A stretch of DNA of 5,417 nt from Frankiales bacterium. Lineage in GTDB: Bacteria; Actinomycetota; Actinomycetes; Mycobacteriales; SCTD01. The notes below the pieces were generated by a model. That model made no database searches and was not told the origin of the DNA. It was given only the letters and a program-made list of their open reading frames with translations. The stretch covers positions 1 to 5,417 of the forward strand of contig JAOPVD010000113.1 in assembly GCA_025966295.1 (NCBI GenBank). The letters are read 5' to 3'. How positions within the stretch are numbered: position 1 is the stretch's first letter; each line of letters begins with the position of its first letter. This document shows, piece by piece, positions 1 through 5,417 of the stretch. The position numbers and the translations under genes were made by a program.

Positions 1-753
1 GGGGGGATCGACAAGCTCCGCGCCAACCTGGAGCGCGTCGCGCCGGGGGAGGACCTGCTGCGTCCCGCCGTGCGCTCGTACGCCCGCTACTGGTGCGAGG
101 CGTTCCGGCTGCCGGCGATGAAGCCCGAGCACATCGTGGCCCGCACCGTGACGGTGCGCGAGGACCTGTTCCGCGACGCCGTCGCGGCCCCGACCGGCAC
201 CCTGATGGTGCTGCCGCACAGCGGCAACTGGGACGCCGCCGGGGCCTGGTGCGGCCTGACCGGGGTGCCGTTCACGACGGTGGCGGAGCGGCTCAAGCCC
301 GAGTCGCTGTTCGAGCGGTTCGTGGCCTTCCGGGAGTCGCTCGGCATGGAGGTGGTGCCGCTCACCGGCGGGGTCCGGCCGCCGTTCGAGGTGCTCGAGG
401 AACGGCTGGCCGCCGGCGGCTCGGTCTGCCTGCTCGCCGACCGCGACCTCACCCCGCGCGGCATCGACGTCGAGTTCTTCGGCGCGACCGCCCGGATGCC
501 GGCCGGCCCGGCCAAGCTGGCGCTCGACACCGGGGCCCGGCTGCTGCCGAGCACGCTGTCGTTCACCGCCGACGGCTGGCAGATCGCCTTCCACGACTAC
601 GTGCCGCACACCGACCTGGCGACCATGACCCAGGCGGTCGCCCGGGTCTTCGAGGCCGGGATCGGCGAGCACCCGGCGGACTGGCACATGCTGCAGCGGC
701 TCTGGCTCGACGACCTCGCCGCCGACGACCCCCGCAGGGTCCGGGCGTCGTGA
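1..753 (+). CDS. patA: Phosphatidylinositol mannoside acyltransferase, 3' part (5' end outside window)
   Basis: This membrane-associated enzyme transfers a fatty acyl chain from acyl-CoA to the mannose of PIM1/PIM2 on the cytoplasmic face of the membrane. The frame is open from base 1 and gives 250 residues. Mycobacterial PatA is a little over 300 residues, so roughly the first 50-60 are missing; the ATG at 70 is internal, since similar-looking coding sequence continues upstream of it. The lysophospholipid acyltransferase HX4D motif is clear: HSGNWD, His at bases 217-219 and Asp at 232-234. It is followed by the family-typical stretches AERLKPESL, FRESLGMEVVPL, LLADRDL, VEFFG and RMPAGPAKLA (about codons 90-175). 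The stop overlaps the start of pimA by four bases (GTGA, 750-753), so the two are probably translationally coupled. Location directly before pimA supports PatA over a lipid A-type lauroyl acyltransferase, which has the same fold. In other actinomycetes pgsA normally lies just upstream. Confidence 0.93.
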   Translation, partial: GGIDKLRANLERVAPGEDLLRPAVRSYARYWCEAFRLPAMKPEHIVARTVTVREDLFRDAVAAPTGTLMVLPHSGNWDAAGAWCGLTGVPFTTVAERLKPESLFERFVAFRESLGMEVVPLTGGVRPPFEVLEERLAAGGSVCLLADRDLTPRGIDVEFFGATARMPAGPAKLALDTGARLLPSTLSFTADGWQIAFHDYVPHTDLATMTQAVARVFEAGIGEHPADWHMLQRLWLDDLAADDPRRVRAS

Positions 754-1964
754 GGATCGGGATCGTCTGCCCCTACACCTGGGACGTCCCTGGCGGCGTG
801 CAGGCGCACGTCCGCGACCTGGCGGAGAGCCTGATCGGGCTCGGCCACGAGGTGTCGGTCCTGACGCCCGTCGACGACGCGGACGGCGCCGACCTCCCGT
901 CGTACGTCGTCGCGGCCGGCCGGGCGGTGCCGGTGCCCTACAACGGCTCGGTGGCGCGGCTGGCGTTCGGGCCGCTGTCGCTGACCCGCACCCGGCGCTG
1001 GCTGCGTCGCGGCCGGTTCGACGTGCTGCACCTGCACGAGCCGACGGTGCCGTCGCTGTCGATGCTGGCCTGCTTCGCGGCCCGCGGGCCGATGGTGGCG
1101 ACGTTCCACACGGCCACCGCCCGCAGCCGCGCGCTGCAGGTCTTCGGCACCACGCTGCAGCCCGGCCTGGAGAAGATCACCGGCCGGATCGCGGTGTCGC
1201 CGGCTGCCCGCCGGGTGGTGGTGGAGCACCTGGGCCACGACGCCGTGCTGGTGCCCAACGGGGTCTCGGTGCGCCAGTTCGCCGGCGCCGAGCCGCTGCC
1301 GGACGCGCCGCCGGGGCCGACGGTGGTCTTCCTCGGCCGCATCGACGAGCCGCGCAAGGGCCTCGACGTGCTGCTCGGCGCGCTGCCGGCGCTCACCAAG
1401 CAGGTGCCGGACGTGCAAATCCTGGTCGCCGGGCCGGGCGAGCTGGACGAGCCGCTGCCCGACAACGTCCGGCTGCTCGGGCTGGTCAGCGAGGCCGACA
1501 AGCCGCGGGTCTACGCCAGCGGCGACGTCTACTGCGCCCCCAACACGCACGGCGAGAGCTTCGGGATCGTTCTCATCGAGGCGCTGGCGGCCGGGACCCC
1601 GGTCGTGGCGAGCGACCTCGAGGCCTTCCGCCGGGTACTCGACGACGGCGAGGCGGGGGTGCTGGTGCCGGTGGGGGACAGCGCCGCCCTCGCCGATGCC
1701 CTGGCCGACCTGCTGCACGACCCGGAGCGCCGCCGGCACCTGCGCGCCGCCGGCTCCCGGGTGGTGCAGGCCTACGACTGGGCGCACGTGACCCGGCAGA
1801 TCGTCGAGGTCTACGAGACCGTCGCGGCCGCCGCGCCGGTCGAGCTCGACGAGGACGCCGACGAGCCGGACGTCGAGGACTTCGGCCAGGAGGACGACCC
1901 CGGCCGGGTGTCGGAGACGCTCCGGCGCTGGCTGGCCGTCGTCCGTGACCGGGTCGCTCCGTGA
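750..1964 (+). CDS. pimA: GDP-mannose-dependent phosphatidylinositol alpha-mannosyltransferase PimA
   Basis: PimA is a GT4-family, GT-B-fold glycosyltransferase that moves mannose from GDP-mannose to position 2 of the inositol of phosphatidylinositol, the first committed step of PIM synthesis at the inner face of the plasma membrane. The product is 404 residues; mycobacterial PimA is about 380. The N-terminal half has the acceptor-side loop VPGGVQ (Gly15-Gly16), HLHEP (94-98) and the FHTAT motif with His120, matching catalytic His118 of M. smegmatis PimA. The C-terminal half has GRIDEPRKG with Arg197 and Lys203, matching Arg196 and Lys202, and the GT4 EX7E motif, Glu269 and Glu277, in GESFGIVLIEA. 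The GTG at 750 is preferred because the protein then begins RIGIVCPY, as in known PimA, and overlaps the upstream stop as GTGA. The ribosome site is weak (AGGG at 736-739). The last 40 residues are odd: a very acidic stretch (about 365-384) followed by a basic amphipathic helix. Confidence 0.96.
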   Translation: MRIGIVCPYTWDVPGGVQAHVRDLAESLIGLGHEVSVLTPVDDADGADLPSYVVAAGRAVPVPYNGSVARLAFGPLSLTRTRRWLRRGRFDVLHLHEPTVPSLSMLACFAARGPMVATFHTATARSRALQVFGTTLQPGLEKITGRIAVSPAARRVVVEHLGHDAVLVPNGVSVRQFAGAEPLPDAPPGPTVVFLGRIDEPRKGLDVLLGALPALTKQVPDVQILVAGPGELDEPLPDNVRLLGLVSEADKPRVYASGDVYCAPNTHGESFGIVLIEALAAGTPVVASDLEAFRRVLDDGEAGVLVPVGDSAALADALADLLHDPERRRHLRAAGSRVVQAYDWAHVTRQIVEVYETVAAAAPVELDEDADEPDVEDFGQEDDPGRVSETLRRWLAVVRDRVAP

Positions 1965-2467
1965 GCTCGGTCTTCTGGTCGGTCGTGGTCGTGGTGCTCC
2001 TGGCCTCCTACATCACCTGGACCGCCGGTCGCCTGGACCGGATGCACGCCCGCGTCGACGCGGCCTGGGCCGCCCTCGACGCCCAGCTGGTACGCCGGGC
2101 CGCAGCCGCGCGGGCGCTCCTGCCGCTGCTGCCGACCGGTCCGGAGGCGCGCGCGCTGGAGGCGGCGACGTCCGCGGCGCTCAAGGCCGGCGAGGCCGGC
2201 CGGGAGGTGGTCGAGAACGACCTGTCCCGGGCGCTGCGGGCGGCGATGCCGCTGCTCCAGAGCGCGCCCGGCAGCGCCCAGGCCCGCGCCGAGCTGGAGA
2301 CCGCGGCCACCCGGGTCGGGCTGGCGCGGTCGTTCCACAACAGCGCCGTGCACGACACCCGTGGCCTGCGCGGCCGCCGGCTCCCGCGGGCGCTGCGGCT
2401 CGCCGGCCACCGGAGCCTGCCGGCCTACTTCGACGTGGACGACACGGCGCTCTCTTCCCCAACCTGA
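1961..2467 (+). CDS. Small membrane-anchored LemA-like protein of the pimA operon
   Basis: The function is unknown. The 168-residue product starts with a hydrophobic segment (about residues 4-22, FWSVVVVVLLASYITWTA), probably one membrane helix. The rest is Ala/Arg/Leu-rich and predicted helical. It resembles LemA proteins at both ends: just after the membrane helix comes RLDRMHARVDAAWAALDAQL, like the LemA segment in which a run of V-x-x-A-W precedes a D-x-Q-L motif, and near the end ARSFHNSAV (122-130) followed by LPAYFDVDD (153-161), like the F-N-x-x-V and P-x-F-x-x-D region of LemA. The match is by eye only. The GTG at 1961 overlaps the pimA stop as GTGA, so it is part of the same operon. 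I recall that the corresponding M. tuberculosis gene after pimA (Rv2609c) is longer and annotated with a Nudix domain; no Nudix box is present here. A role linked to PIM synthesis is inference from position. Confidence 0.82.
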   Translation: MSSVFWSVVVVVLLASYITWTAGRLDRMHARVDAAWAALDAQLVRRAAAARALLPLLPTGPEARALEAATSAALKAGEAGREVVENDLSRALRAAMPLLQSAPGSAQARAELETAATRVGLARSFHNSAVHDTRGLRGRRLPRALRLAGHRSLPAYFDVDDTALSSPT

Positions 2468-2490
2468 CCAAAACGATCTCCCTACCCGCC

Positions 2491-2496
2491 TACCCT
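2491..2496 (+). promoter_or_regulatory. Candidate -10 element of a leaderless promoter for the DUF3048 lipoprotein gene
   Basis: TACCCT fits the actinobacterial TANNNT -10 pattern and ends exactly six bases before the ATG at 2503, so transcription would begin at the A of the start codon. No Shine-Dalgarno sequence is present in the 35-base gap 2468-2502, which fits a leaderless message. The gap is less GC-rich than the surrounding genes. A possible but badly spaced -35 is CTGACC at 2464-2469 (21-base spacer), overlapping the preceding stop codon. No hairpin that could act as a terminator is visible in the gap. Confidence 0.55.
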
Positions 2497-2502
2497 CCAG
2501 CC

Positions 2503-3522
2503 ATGCGTTCGAAGGCCCCCGTCGCTCTGCTGTCCCTCGCCTGCCTGCTCGCCGCCTGCTCCGGTGGCAAGGGCACGGCGGCCCCCGGCCCGACGCCGTC
2601 CCCGACCGCGTCGCCCACGCCCTCGGCCACCCGGCCGCCGGCACCCGTGCTGGACCCGCTGACCGGGACCGCGCCCCGCTCGACCGGCAAGCTGGTCGGC
2701 ATCAAGGTCGACAACGCCGCGCTCGCCCGGCCCTACCAGACCGGGCTGGGGCGCGCCGCGATCGTCTACGAGGAGCTGGTCGAGGGCGGCTCCACGCGGC
2801 TGCTCGCGGTCTACGAGAGCGACCTGGCCGGCACCGGCGAGGTCGGGCCGATCCGCAGCGTCCGGGAGAGCGACATCGAGCTGGTGCGGTCCTTCGGCAC
2901 CATGGCGCTCGGGTTCTCCGGCGGCAACACCGGCGTGAAGGCGATCGTGCGCTCCGCGGCCCGGTCGGGCTTCGTCGTCGACGCGTCCTACGACGCGGTC
3001 CCGGGCGCCTACCGGCTCGGCGCGCAGCGCCGCGACGCCCGCAACTTCTTCACGGTGCCGGCGACGTTGGCGAAGCTGCGGCCCGGCGGCGGCCCCCGCG
3101 ACATCGGCTTCCGCTTCGGCCCGGCCGGCGCGTCCGGCGTGGCCACCGCCAGCGCCGTCGCCGCCTTCTCGCCGCAGACCCGGGTGAGCGTGCGCTACAA
3201 CGCCGGCACCGGGACCTGGTCGGTCGCGCAGAACGGCCGGCTGATGCCGGGGGTCGCCCCGAGCAACATCATCCTGCAGCGGACCGTGGCCCGCGGCAGC
3301 CGTTTCGTCGACGTCCACGGGATGGCGACGCCGTACACGGTCACGGTCGGCACCGGCACCGCGGTGGTCCTGCGGGACGGCAAGCGGTTCGCGGCGCGCT
3401 GGAGCCGGACCGGCCACGGCGCCACGCACTACCTCAACACCGCCGGCAAGGACGTCCTGCTGCGCCCCGGCAAGACGTGGGTGCTGCTGGTGCCCAACGG
3501 CGGTTCGATCACGTACGGCTGA
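2503..3522 (+). CDS. DUF3048 (YerB-like) domain lipoprotein
   Basis: This is a predicted cell-surface lipoprotein of 339 residues with no established biochemical role. The signal peptide has a basic start (MRSK), a hydrophobic core and the lipobox LAAC, with the lipidated Cys at residue 19. A Pro/Thr/Ser-rich linker (about 28-48) follows. The N-terminal DUF3048 domain begins at DPLTG (51-55) and contains the family hallmarks GIKVDN (66-71), ARPYQTGL (75-82), IVYEELVEGGSTR (87-99) and GPIRSVR (115-121). The C-terminal DUF3048_C-like domain runs from about residue 215 to the end, with SNIILQ, a glycine-rich strand region and the closing segment RPGKTWVLLVPNGG. Length and two-domain layout are normal for the family, whose founding member is Bacillus YerB. 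ATG 2503 is chosen because it gives a complete lipoprotein signal; open frame further upstream lies over pimA and the LemA-like gene. It sits between the PIM and vitamin B6 genes, apparently with its own promoter. Confidence 0.92.
   Translation: MRSKAPVALLSLACLLAACSGGKGTAAPGPTPSPTASPTPSATRPPAPVLDPLTGTAPRSTGKLVGIKVDNAALARPYQTGLGRAAIVYEELVEGGSTRLLAVYESDLAGTGEVGPIRSVRESDIELVRSFGTMALGFSGGNTGVKAIVRSAARSGFVVDASYDAVPGAYRLGAQRRDARNFFTVPATLAKLRPGGGPRDIGFRFGPAGASGVATASAVAAFSPQTRVSVRYNAGTGTWSVAQNGRLMPGVAPSNIILQRTVARGSRFVDVHGMATPYTVTVGTGTAVVLRDGKRFAARWSRTGHGATHYLNTAGKDVLLRPGKTWVLLVPNGGSITYG
2590..2625 (+). repeat. Three tandem 12-base units coding a P-T-x-S linker
   Basis: Three imperfect 12-base units code for PTPS, PTAS and PTPS (residues 30-41) in the low-complexity linker between the lipid-anchored Cys19 and the folded DUF3048 region. 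Such linkers are common in actinobacterial lipoproteins, where they hold the domain away from the membrane and are sometimes O-mannosylated on Thr or Ser. Unit number could vary between strains. Confidence 0.6.
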
Positions 3523-3537
3523 GCCGGGGGCGTCACC

Positions 3538-3543
3538 TAGACT
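3538..3543 (+). promoter_or_regulatory. Candidate -10 element of a leaderless pdxS promoter
   Basis: TAGACT is a good match to the housekeeping actinobacterial -10 element and is followed by exactly six bases (GGGCCC) and then the ATG at 3550. The predicted transcript therefore starts at the start codon, and no ribosome binding site is seen in the 27-base gap 3523-3549. No recognisable -35 hexamer lies at the usual distance. No operator for a PdxR-type MocR regulator is evident in this gap, although one could lie inside the upstream gene. Confidence 0.65.
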
Positions 3544-3549
3544 GGGCCC

Positions 3550-4434
3550 ATGTCTGAGACCGGGACCTCTGTCGTCAAGCGCGGTATGGCCGAGCAGCTC
3601 AAGGGCGGCGTCATCATGGACGTCGTCACGCCCTCGCAGGCCCGGATCGCCGAGGACGCCGGGGCGGTCGCGGTGATGGCGCTGGAGCGGGTGCCGGCCG
3701 ACATCCGGCGCGACGGCGGCGTCTCGCGGATGAGCGACCCGGACATGATCGACAGCATCAAGGCCGAGGTCACGATCCCGGTGATGGCCAAGGCTCGGAT
3801 CGGGCCCTTCGTCGAGGCCCAGGTGCTGCAGGCGATCGGCGTGGACTACATCGACGAGTCCGAGGTCCTCACCCCGGCCGACTACGCCCACCACATCGAC
3901 AAGGCGCCCTTCACGGTGCCGTTCGTGTGCGGCGCCACCAACCTGGGGGAGGCGCTCCGCCGGATCTCCGAGGGCGCGGCGATGATCCGCTCCAAGGGCG
4001 AGGCCGGCACCGGCGACGTGTCGCAGGCCACCACCCACATCCGCACCATCCTCGGGCAGATCAAGCGCCTCACCACGATGGACAGCAGCGAGCTGTTCGA
4101 GGCGGCCAAGGAGATGCGGGCCCCGATCCAGCTGGTCCGCGAGACCGCCGAGCTCGGCCGGCTGCCGGTCGTGCTGTTCACCGCCGGCGGGGTCGCCACC
4201 CCGGCCGACGCGGCGATGATGATGCAGCTCGGGGCCGACGGCGTGTTCATCGGCTCCGGCATCTTCAAGAGCGGCGACCCGGCGGCCCGGGCCCGCGCCT
4301 GCGTCGAGGCCACCGCGTACTACGAGGACGCCGAGCGGATCGCCAAGGTCAGCCGCGGTCTCGGCGAGGCCATGGTCGGCATCGCGGTCGACTCGCTCGG
4401 CGCGGGTGACCTGCTGGCCAACCGCGGTTGGTGA
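3550..4434 (+). CDS. pdxS: Pyridoxal 5'-phosphate synthase subunit PdxS (Pdx1)
   Basis: PdxS is the lyase subunit of the DXP-independent vitamin B6 pathway. In the cytoplasm it condenses ribose or ribulose 5-phosphate, glyceraldehyde 3-phosphate and ammonia into pyridoxal 5'-phosphate. It forms a dodecamer that binds twelve PdxT glutaminase subunits. The product is 294 residues, the same length as B. subtilis PdxS. The catalytic residues fall at the same numbers: Asp24 in IMDVVTP, Lys81 (sugar imine) in PVMAKARIG, and Lys149 (second lysine) in IRSKGEAGTGD. The phosphate-binding loops of the (beta/alpha)8 barrel, including FTAGGVATP and GADGVFIGSGIF, are intact. ATG 3550 is set by the family N-terminus and the -10 box six bases before it. 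The stop overlaps the pdxT start by four bases (GTGA), which suits production of two partners needed in equal amounts. Nothing about the gene looks damaged. Confidence 0.98.
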   Translation: MSETGTSVVKRGMAEQLKGGVIMDVVTPSQARIAEDAGAVAVMALERVPADIRRDGGVSRMSDPDMIDSIKAEVTIPVMAKARIGPFVEAQVLQAIGVDYIDESEVLTPADYAHHIDKAPFTVPFVCGATNLGEALRRISEGAAMIRSKGEAGTGDVSQATTHIRTILGQIKRLTTMDSSELFEAAKEMRAPIQLVRETAELGRLPVVLFTAGGVATPADAAMMMQLGADGVFIGSGIFKSGDPAARARACVEATAYYEDAERIAKVSRGLGEAMVGIAVDSLGAGDLLANRGW

Positions 4435-5018
4435 CGGTCGGCGTCCTCGCCCTGCAGGGGGACGTCCGCGAGCACGTCCACGCCCTCGAGGCCGTGGGCG
4501 CGACCGCCCGGCCGGTGAAGCGGCTGGCCGACCTGTCCGGGCTGGACGGGATCGTCCTGCCCGGCGGTGAGTCCACCACGATGGGCCGGTTGCTCGGCAT
4601 CTTCGACCTGCTCGACCCGCTGCGCGCCCTGCTGGGCGACGGCCTGCCGGCGTACGGCACCTGCGCCGGGATGATCCTGCTGGCCGCGGAGGTCGTCGAC
4701 GGCCGCCCCGGCCAGGAGCTGCTCGGCGGGCTCGACATCACGGTGCGGCGCAACGCCTTCGGCTCGCAGGTCGAGTCCTTCGAGAGCGACCTGGACGTCG
4801 AGGGCGTCGGGGACGTGCACGGGGTGTTCATCCGGGCGCCGTGGGTGGAGCGCGCCGGGCCTTCCGTGCAGGTGCTGGCCCGGGTCGGGGAGCACCCGGT
4901 CGCGGTCCGGCAGGGACACCTCATGGCCACCTCGTTCCACCCCGAGCTCACCGGGGACACCCGGATGCACGAGCTGTTCGTCCGTAGACTTGTGGCAACC
5001 GAAGGAGGACGGCCGTGA
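4431..5018 (+). CDS. pdxT: Pyridoxal 5'-phosphate synthase glutaminase subunit PdxT (Pdx2)
   Basis: PdxT is a class I (triad) glutamine amidotransferase that hydrolyses glutamine and channels the ammonia to PdxS. From the GTG at 4431 the product is 195 residues, close to the 196 of B. subtilis PdxT. The triad is complete: nucleophile Cys78 in YGTCAGM, and His170 with Glu172 in SFHPE. The oxyanion-region motif PGGEST (44-49), the N-terminal GVLALQGDVREH and the RRNAFGSQ motif (106-113) are also typical. GTG 4431 is preferred over the TTG at 4428 because it repeats the GTGA overlap found at the other junctions; both starts give nearly the same protein. There is no clear Shine-Dalgarno, so translation probably depends on coupling to pdxS. 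The last codons (Arg186 AGA, Leu187 CTT, Glu191 GAA, Gly192-193 GGA) depart from the gene's usage because they carry promoter-like and ribosome-binding signals for yebC. Confidence 0.98.
   Translation: MTVGVLALQGDVREHVHALEAVGATARPVKRLADLSGLDGIVLPGGESTTMGRLLGIFDLLDPLRALLGDGLPAYGTCAGMILLAAEVVDGRPGQELLGGLDITVRRNAFGSQVESFESDLDVEGVGDVHGVFIRAPWVERAGPSVQVLARVGEHPVAVRQGHLMATSFHPELTGDTRMHELFVRRLVATEGGRP
4985..4990 (+). promoter_or_regulatory. Candidate internal -10 element for yebC inside the pdxT 3' end
   Basis: TAGACT is identical to the hexamer before pdxS. Start of transcription would be expected near A4997, giving an 18-base leader that contains the yebC ribosome binding site. It lies over pdxT codons CGT-AGA-CTT. 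All other Arg codons of pdxT except these two are CGC or CGG, and CTT is used nowhere else in the gene, which suggests the bases are kept for a reason other than protein sequence. No clear -35 element is visible. Confidence 0.55.
5002..5008 (+). promoter_or_regulatory. Strong ribosome binding site for yebC
   Basis: AAGGAGG is a near-perfect Shine-Dalgarno sequence with six bases before the GTG at 5015, and it fixes that start. It lies within the last codons of pdxT. It is the only strong ribosome binding site at any gene start in this window, so yebC can be translated independently of pdxT. Confidence 0.85.
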
Positions 5019-5417
5019 GCGGGCATTCCAAGTGGGCGACGACCAAGCACAAGAAGGCAGTCGTCGATGCCAAGCGCGGCAAGCTCTTCGCCAAGCTGAT
5101 CAAAACCATCGAGGTGGCGGCCCGCACCGGCGGCGGTGACCCGTCGGGCAACCCGACGCTGGCCGACGCCATCGCGACGGCCAAGGGCCAGTCGGTCCCC
5201 AACGACAACATCGACCGCGCGGTCAAGCGCGGCAGCGGCGAGCTCGGCGAGGCCGCGGCCTACGAGGAGATCGTGTACGAGGCCTACGGGCCCGGCGGCG
5301 TCGCGTTCCTCATCGAGTGCCTCACCGACAACCGCAACCGCGCCAACGCCGAGGTCCGCACCGCGATCACCCGCAACGGCGGCAACCCGGCGGACCCGGG
5401 CTCGGTGGCCTACCTGT
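5015..5417 (+). CDS. yebC: YebC/TACO1 family protein, 5' part (3' end outside window)
   Basis: The YebC/TACO1 (DUF28) family was long annotated as transcriptional regulators; more recent work on bacterial and mitochondrial members points to translation, including relief of ribosome stalling at difficult sequences such as proline runs. Which role this copy has cannot be told here. The window holds 134 complete codons of a family that is usually about 245-250 residues, so slightly over half is present and the frame is open to the edge. The N-terminus SGHSKWATTKHKKAVVDAKRGK is diagnostic (read as two parts: GHSKW at 3-7 and DAKRGK soon after). It is followed by FAKLIKTIEVAAR, GGGDPSGNP, VPNDNIDRAVKRG, YEAYGPGGVA, ECLTDNRNR and NGGNPADPGSVAY. 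The GTG start overlaps the pdxT stop as GTGA. In many actinomycetes ruvC, ruvA and ruvB follow yebC and may do so beyond this window. Confidence 0.96.
   Translation, partial: MSGHSKWATTKHKKAVVDAKRGKLFAKLIKTIEVAARTGGGDPSGNPTLADAIATAKGQSVPNDNIDRAVKRGSGELGEAAAYEEIVYEAYGPGGVAFLIECLTDNRNRANAEVRTAITRNGGNPADPGSVAYL

Noticed and set aside
93..749. In-frame extension upstream of pimA
   Set aside because: The frame is open but overlaps the acyltransferase gene, its translation is Arg/Gly/Ala-rich without family features, and PimA proteins begin at the RIGIVCPY strand just after the GTG at 750.
1945..2502. In-frame extension upstream of the DUF3048 lipoprotein
   Set aside because: It covers the LemA-like gene in another frame and would bury the lipoprotein signal peptide and lipobox inside the chain.
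3515..3525. Inverted repeat CGGC-TGA-GCCG at the end of the lipoprotein gene as a terminator
   Set aside because: The stem is only four base pairs with a three-base loop and has no U-tract; it is too weak to call a terminator.
3523..3549. Riboswitch or regulator site before pdxS
   Set aside because: The gap is only 27 bases and is accounted for by the -10-like box; there is no room for an RNA sensor and no paired repeats typical of a MocR-type site.
2482..4038. Long open frame on the minus strand across the lipoprotein gene and pdxS
   Set aside because: It lies antisense to two clear genes, its product is a low-complexity Arg/Gly/Ala/His/Asp-rich chain without recognisable motifs, and long spurious frames are expected in GC-rich DNA.
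4428..4430. TTG as the start of pdxT
   Set aside because: It adds only one residue and breaks the GTGA pattern seen at the other junctions; TTG is also a less used start. It cannot be excluded from sequence alone.
1..5417. A new defence, mobile or biosynthetic system
   Set aside because: No transposase, integrase, phage, toxin or CRISPR-like features were seen; five of the seven genes are recognisable conserved actinobacterial genes in a familiar order, and the other two match known families (LemA-like and DUF3048).

Overview
The window is a piece of chromosome from a high-GC Gram-positive bacterium (Actinomycetes). The evidence is the strongly GC-biased third codon position in every gene, the phosphatidylinositol mannoside (PIM) genes, which are characteristic of actinomycetes, and an order (PIM acyltransferase, pimA, small membrane protein, pdxS, pdxT, yebC) close to the one I recall from Mycobacterium and Streptomyces. 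I cannot name the genus from the sequence.

All seven genes lie on the + strand and cover almost the whole window. Bases 1-2467 hold a tightly overlapping group: the 3' part of a PIM acyltransferase (1-753, start outside the window), the mannosyltransferase gene pimA (750-1964) and a small membrane-anchored LemA-like protein (1961-2467). A 35-base gap follows. Then comes a lipoprotein with the DUF3048/YerB fold (2503-3522), a 27-base gap, and a second overlapping group: pdxS (3550-4434), pdxT (4431-5018) and the 5' part of yebC (5015 to the window edge).

The first group builds the PIM glycolipids of the cell envelope: PimA adds mannose to phosphatidylinositol on the cytoplasmic face of the membrane, and the acyltransferase adds a fatty acid to that mannose. 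The second group makes pyridoxal 5'-phosphate: PdxT releases ammonia from glutamine and PdxS uses it to build the ring. YebC is a translation-related or regulatory protein.

The main regulatory signal is three -10-like hexamers of the TANNNT type. Two lie exactly six bases before an ATG (the DUF3048 lipoprotein and pdxS), which predicts leaderless mRNAs. The third lies inside the end of pdxT, where it coincides with the only AGA and only CTT codons of that gene, and probably gives yebC its own promoter. All four gene overlaps are the same four bases, GTGA. No RNA gene, mobile element, CRISPR array or convincing terminator was found, and there is no gene-free stretch longer than 35 bases. I see mostly well-known housekeeping genes, not a new system. 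The least understood parts are the DUF3048 lipoprotein and the LemA-like protein.
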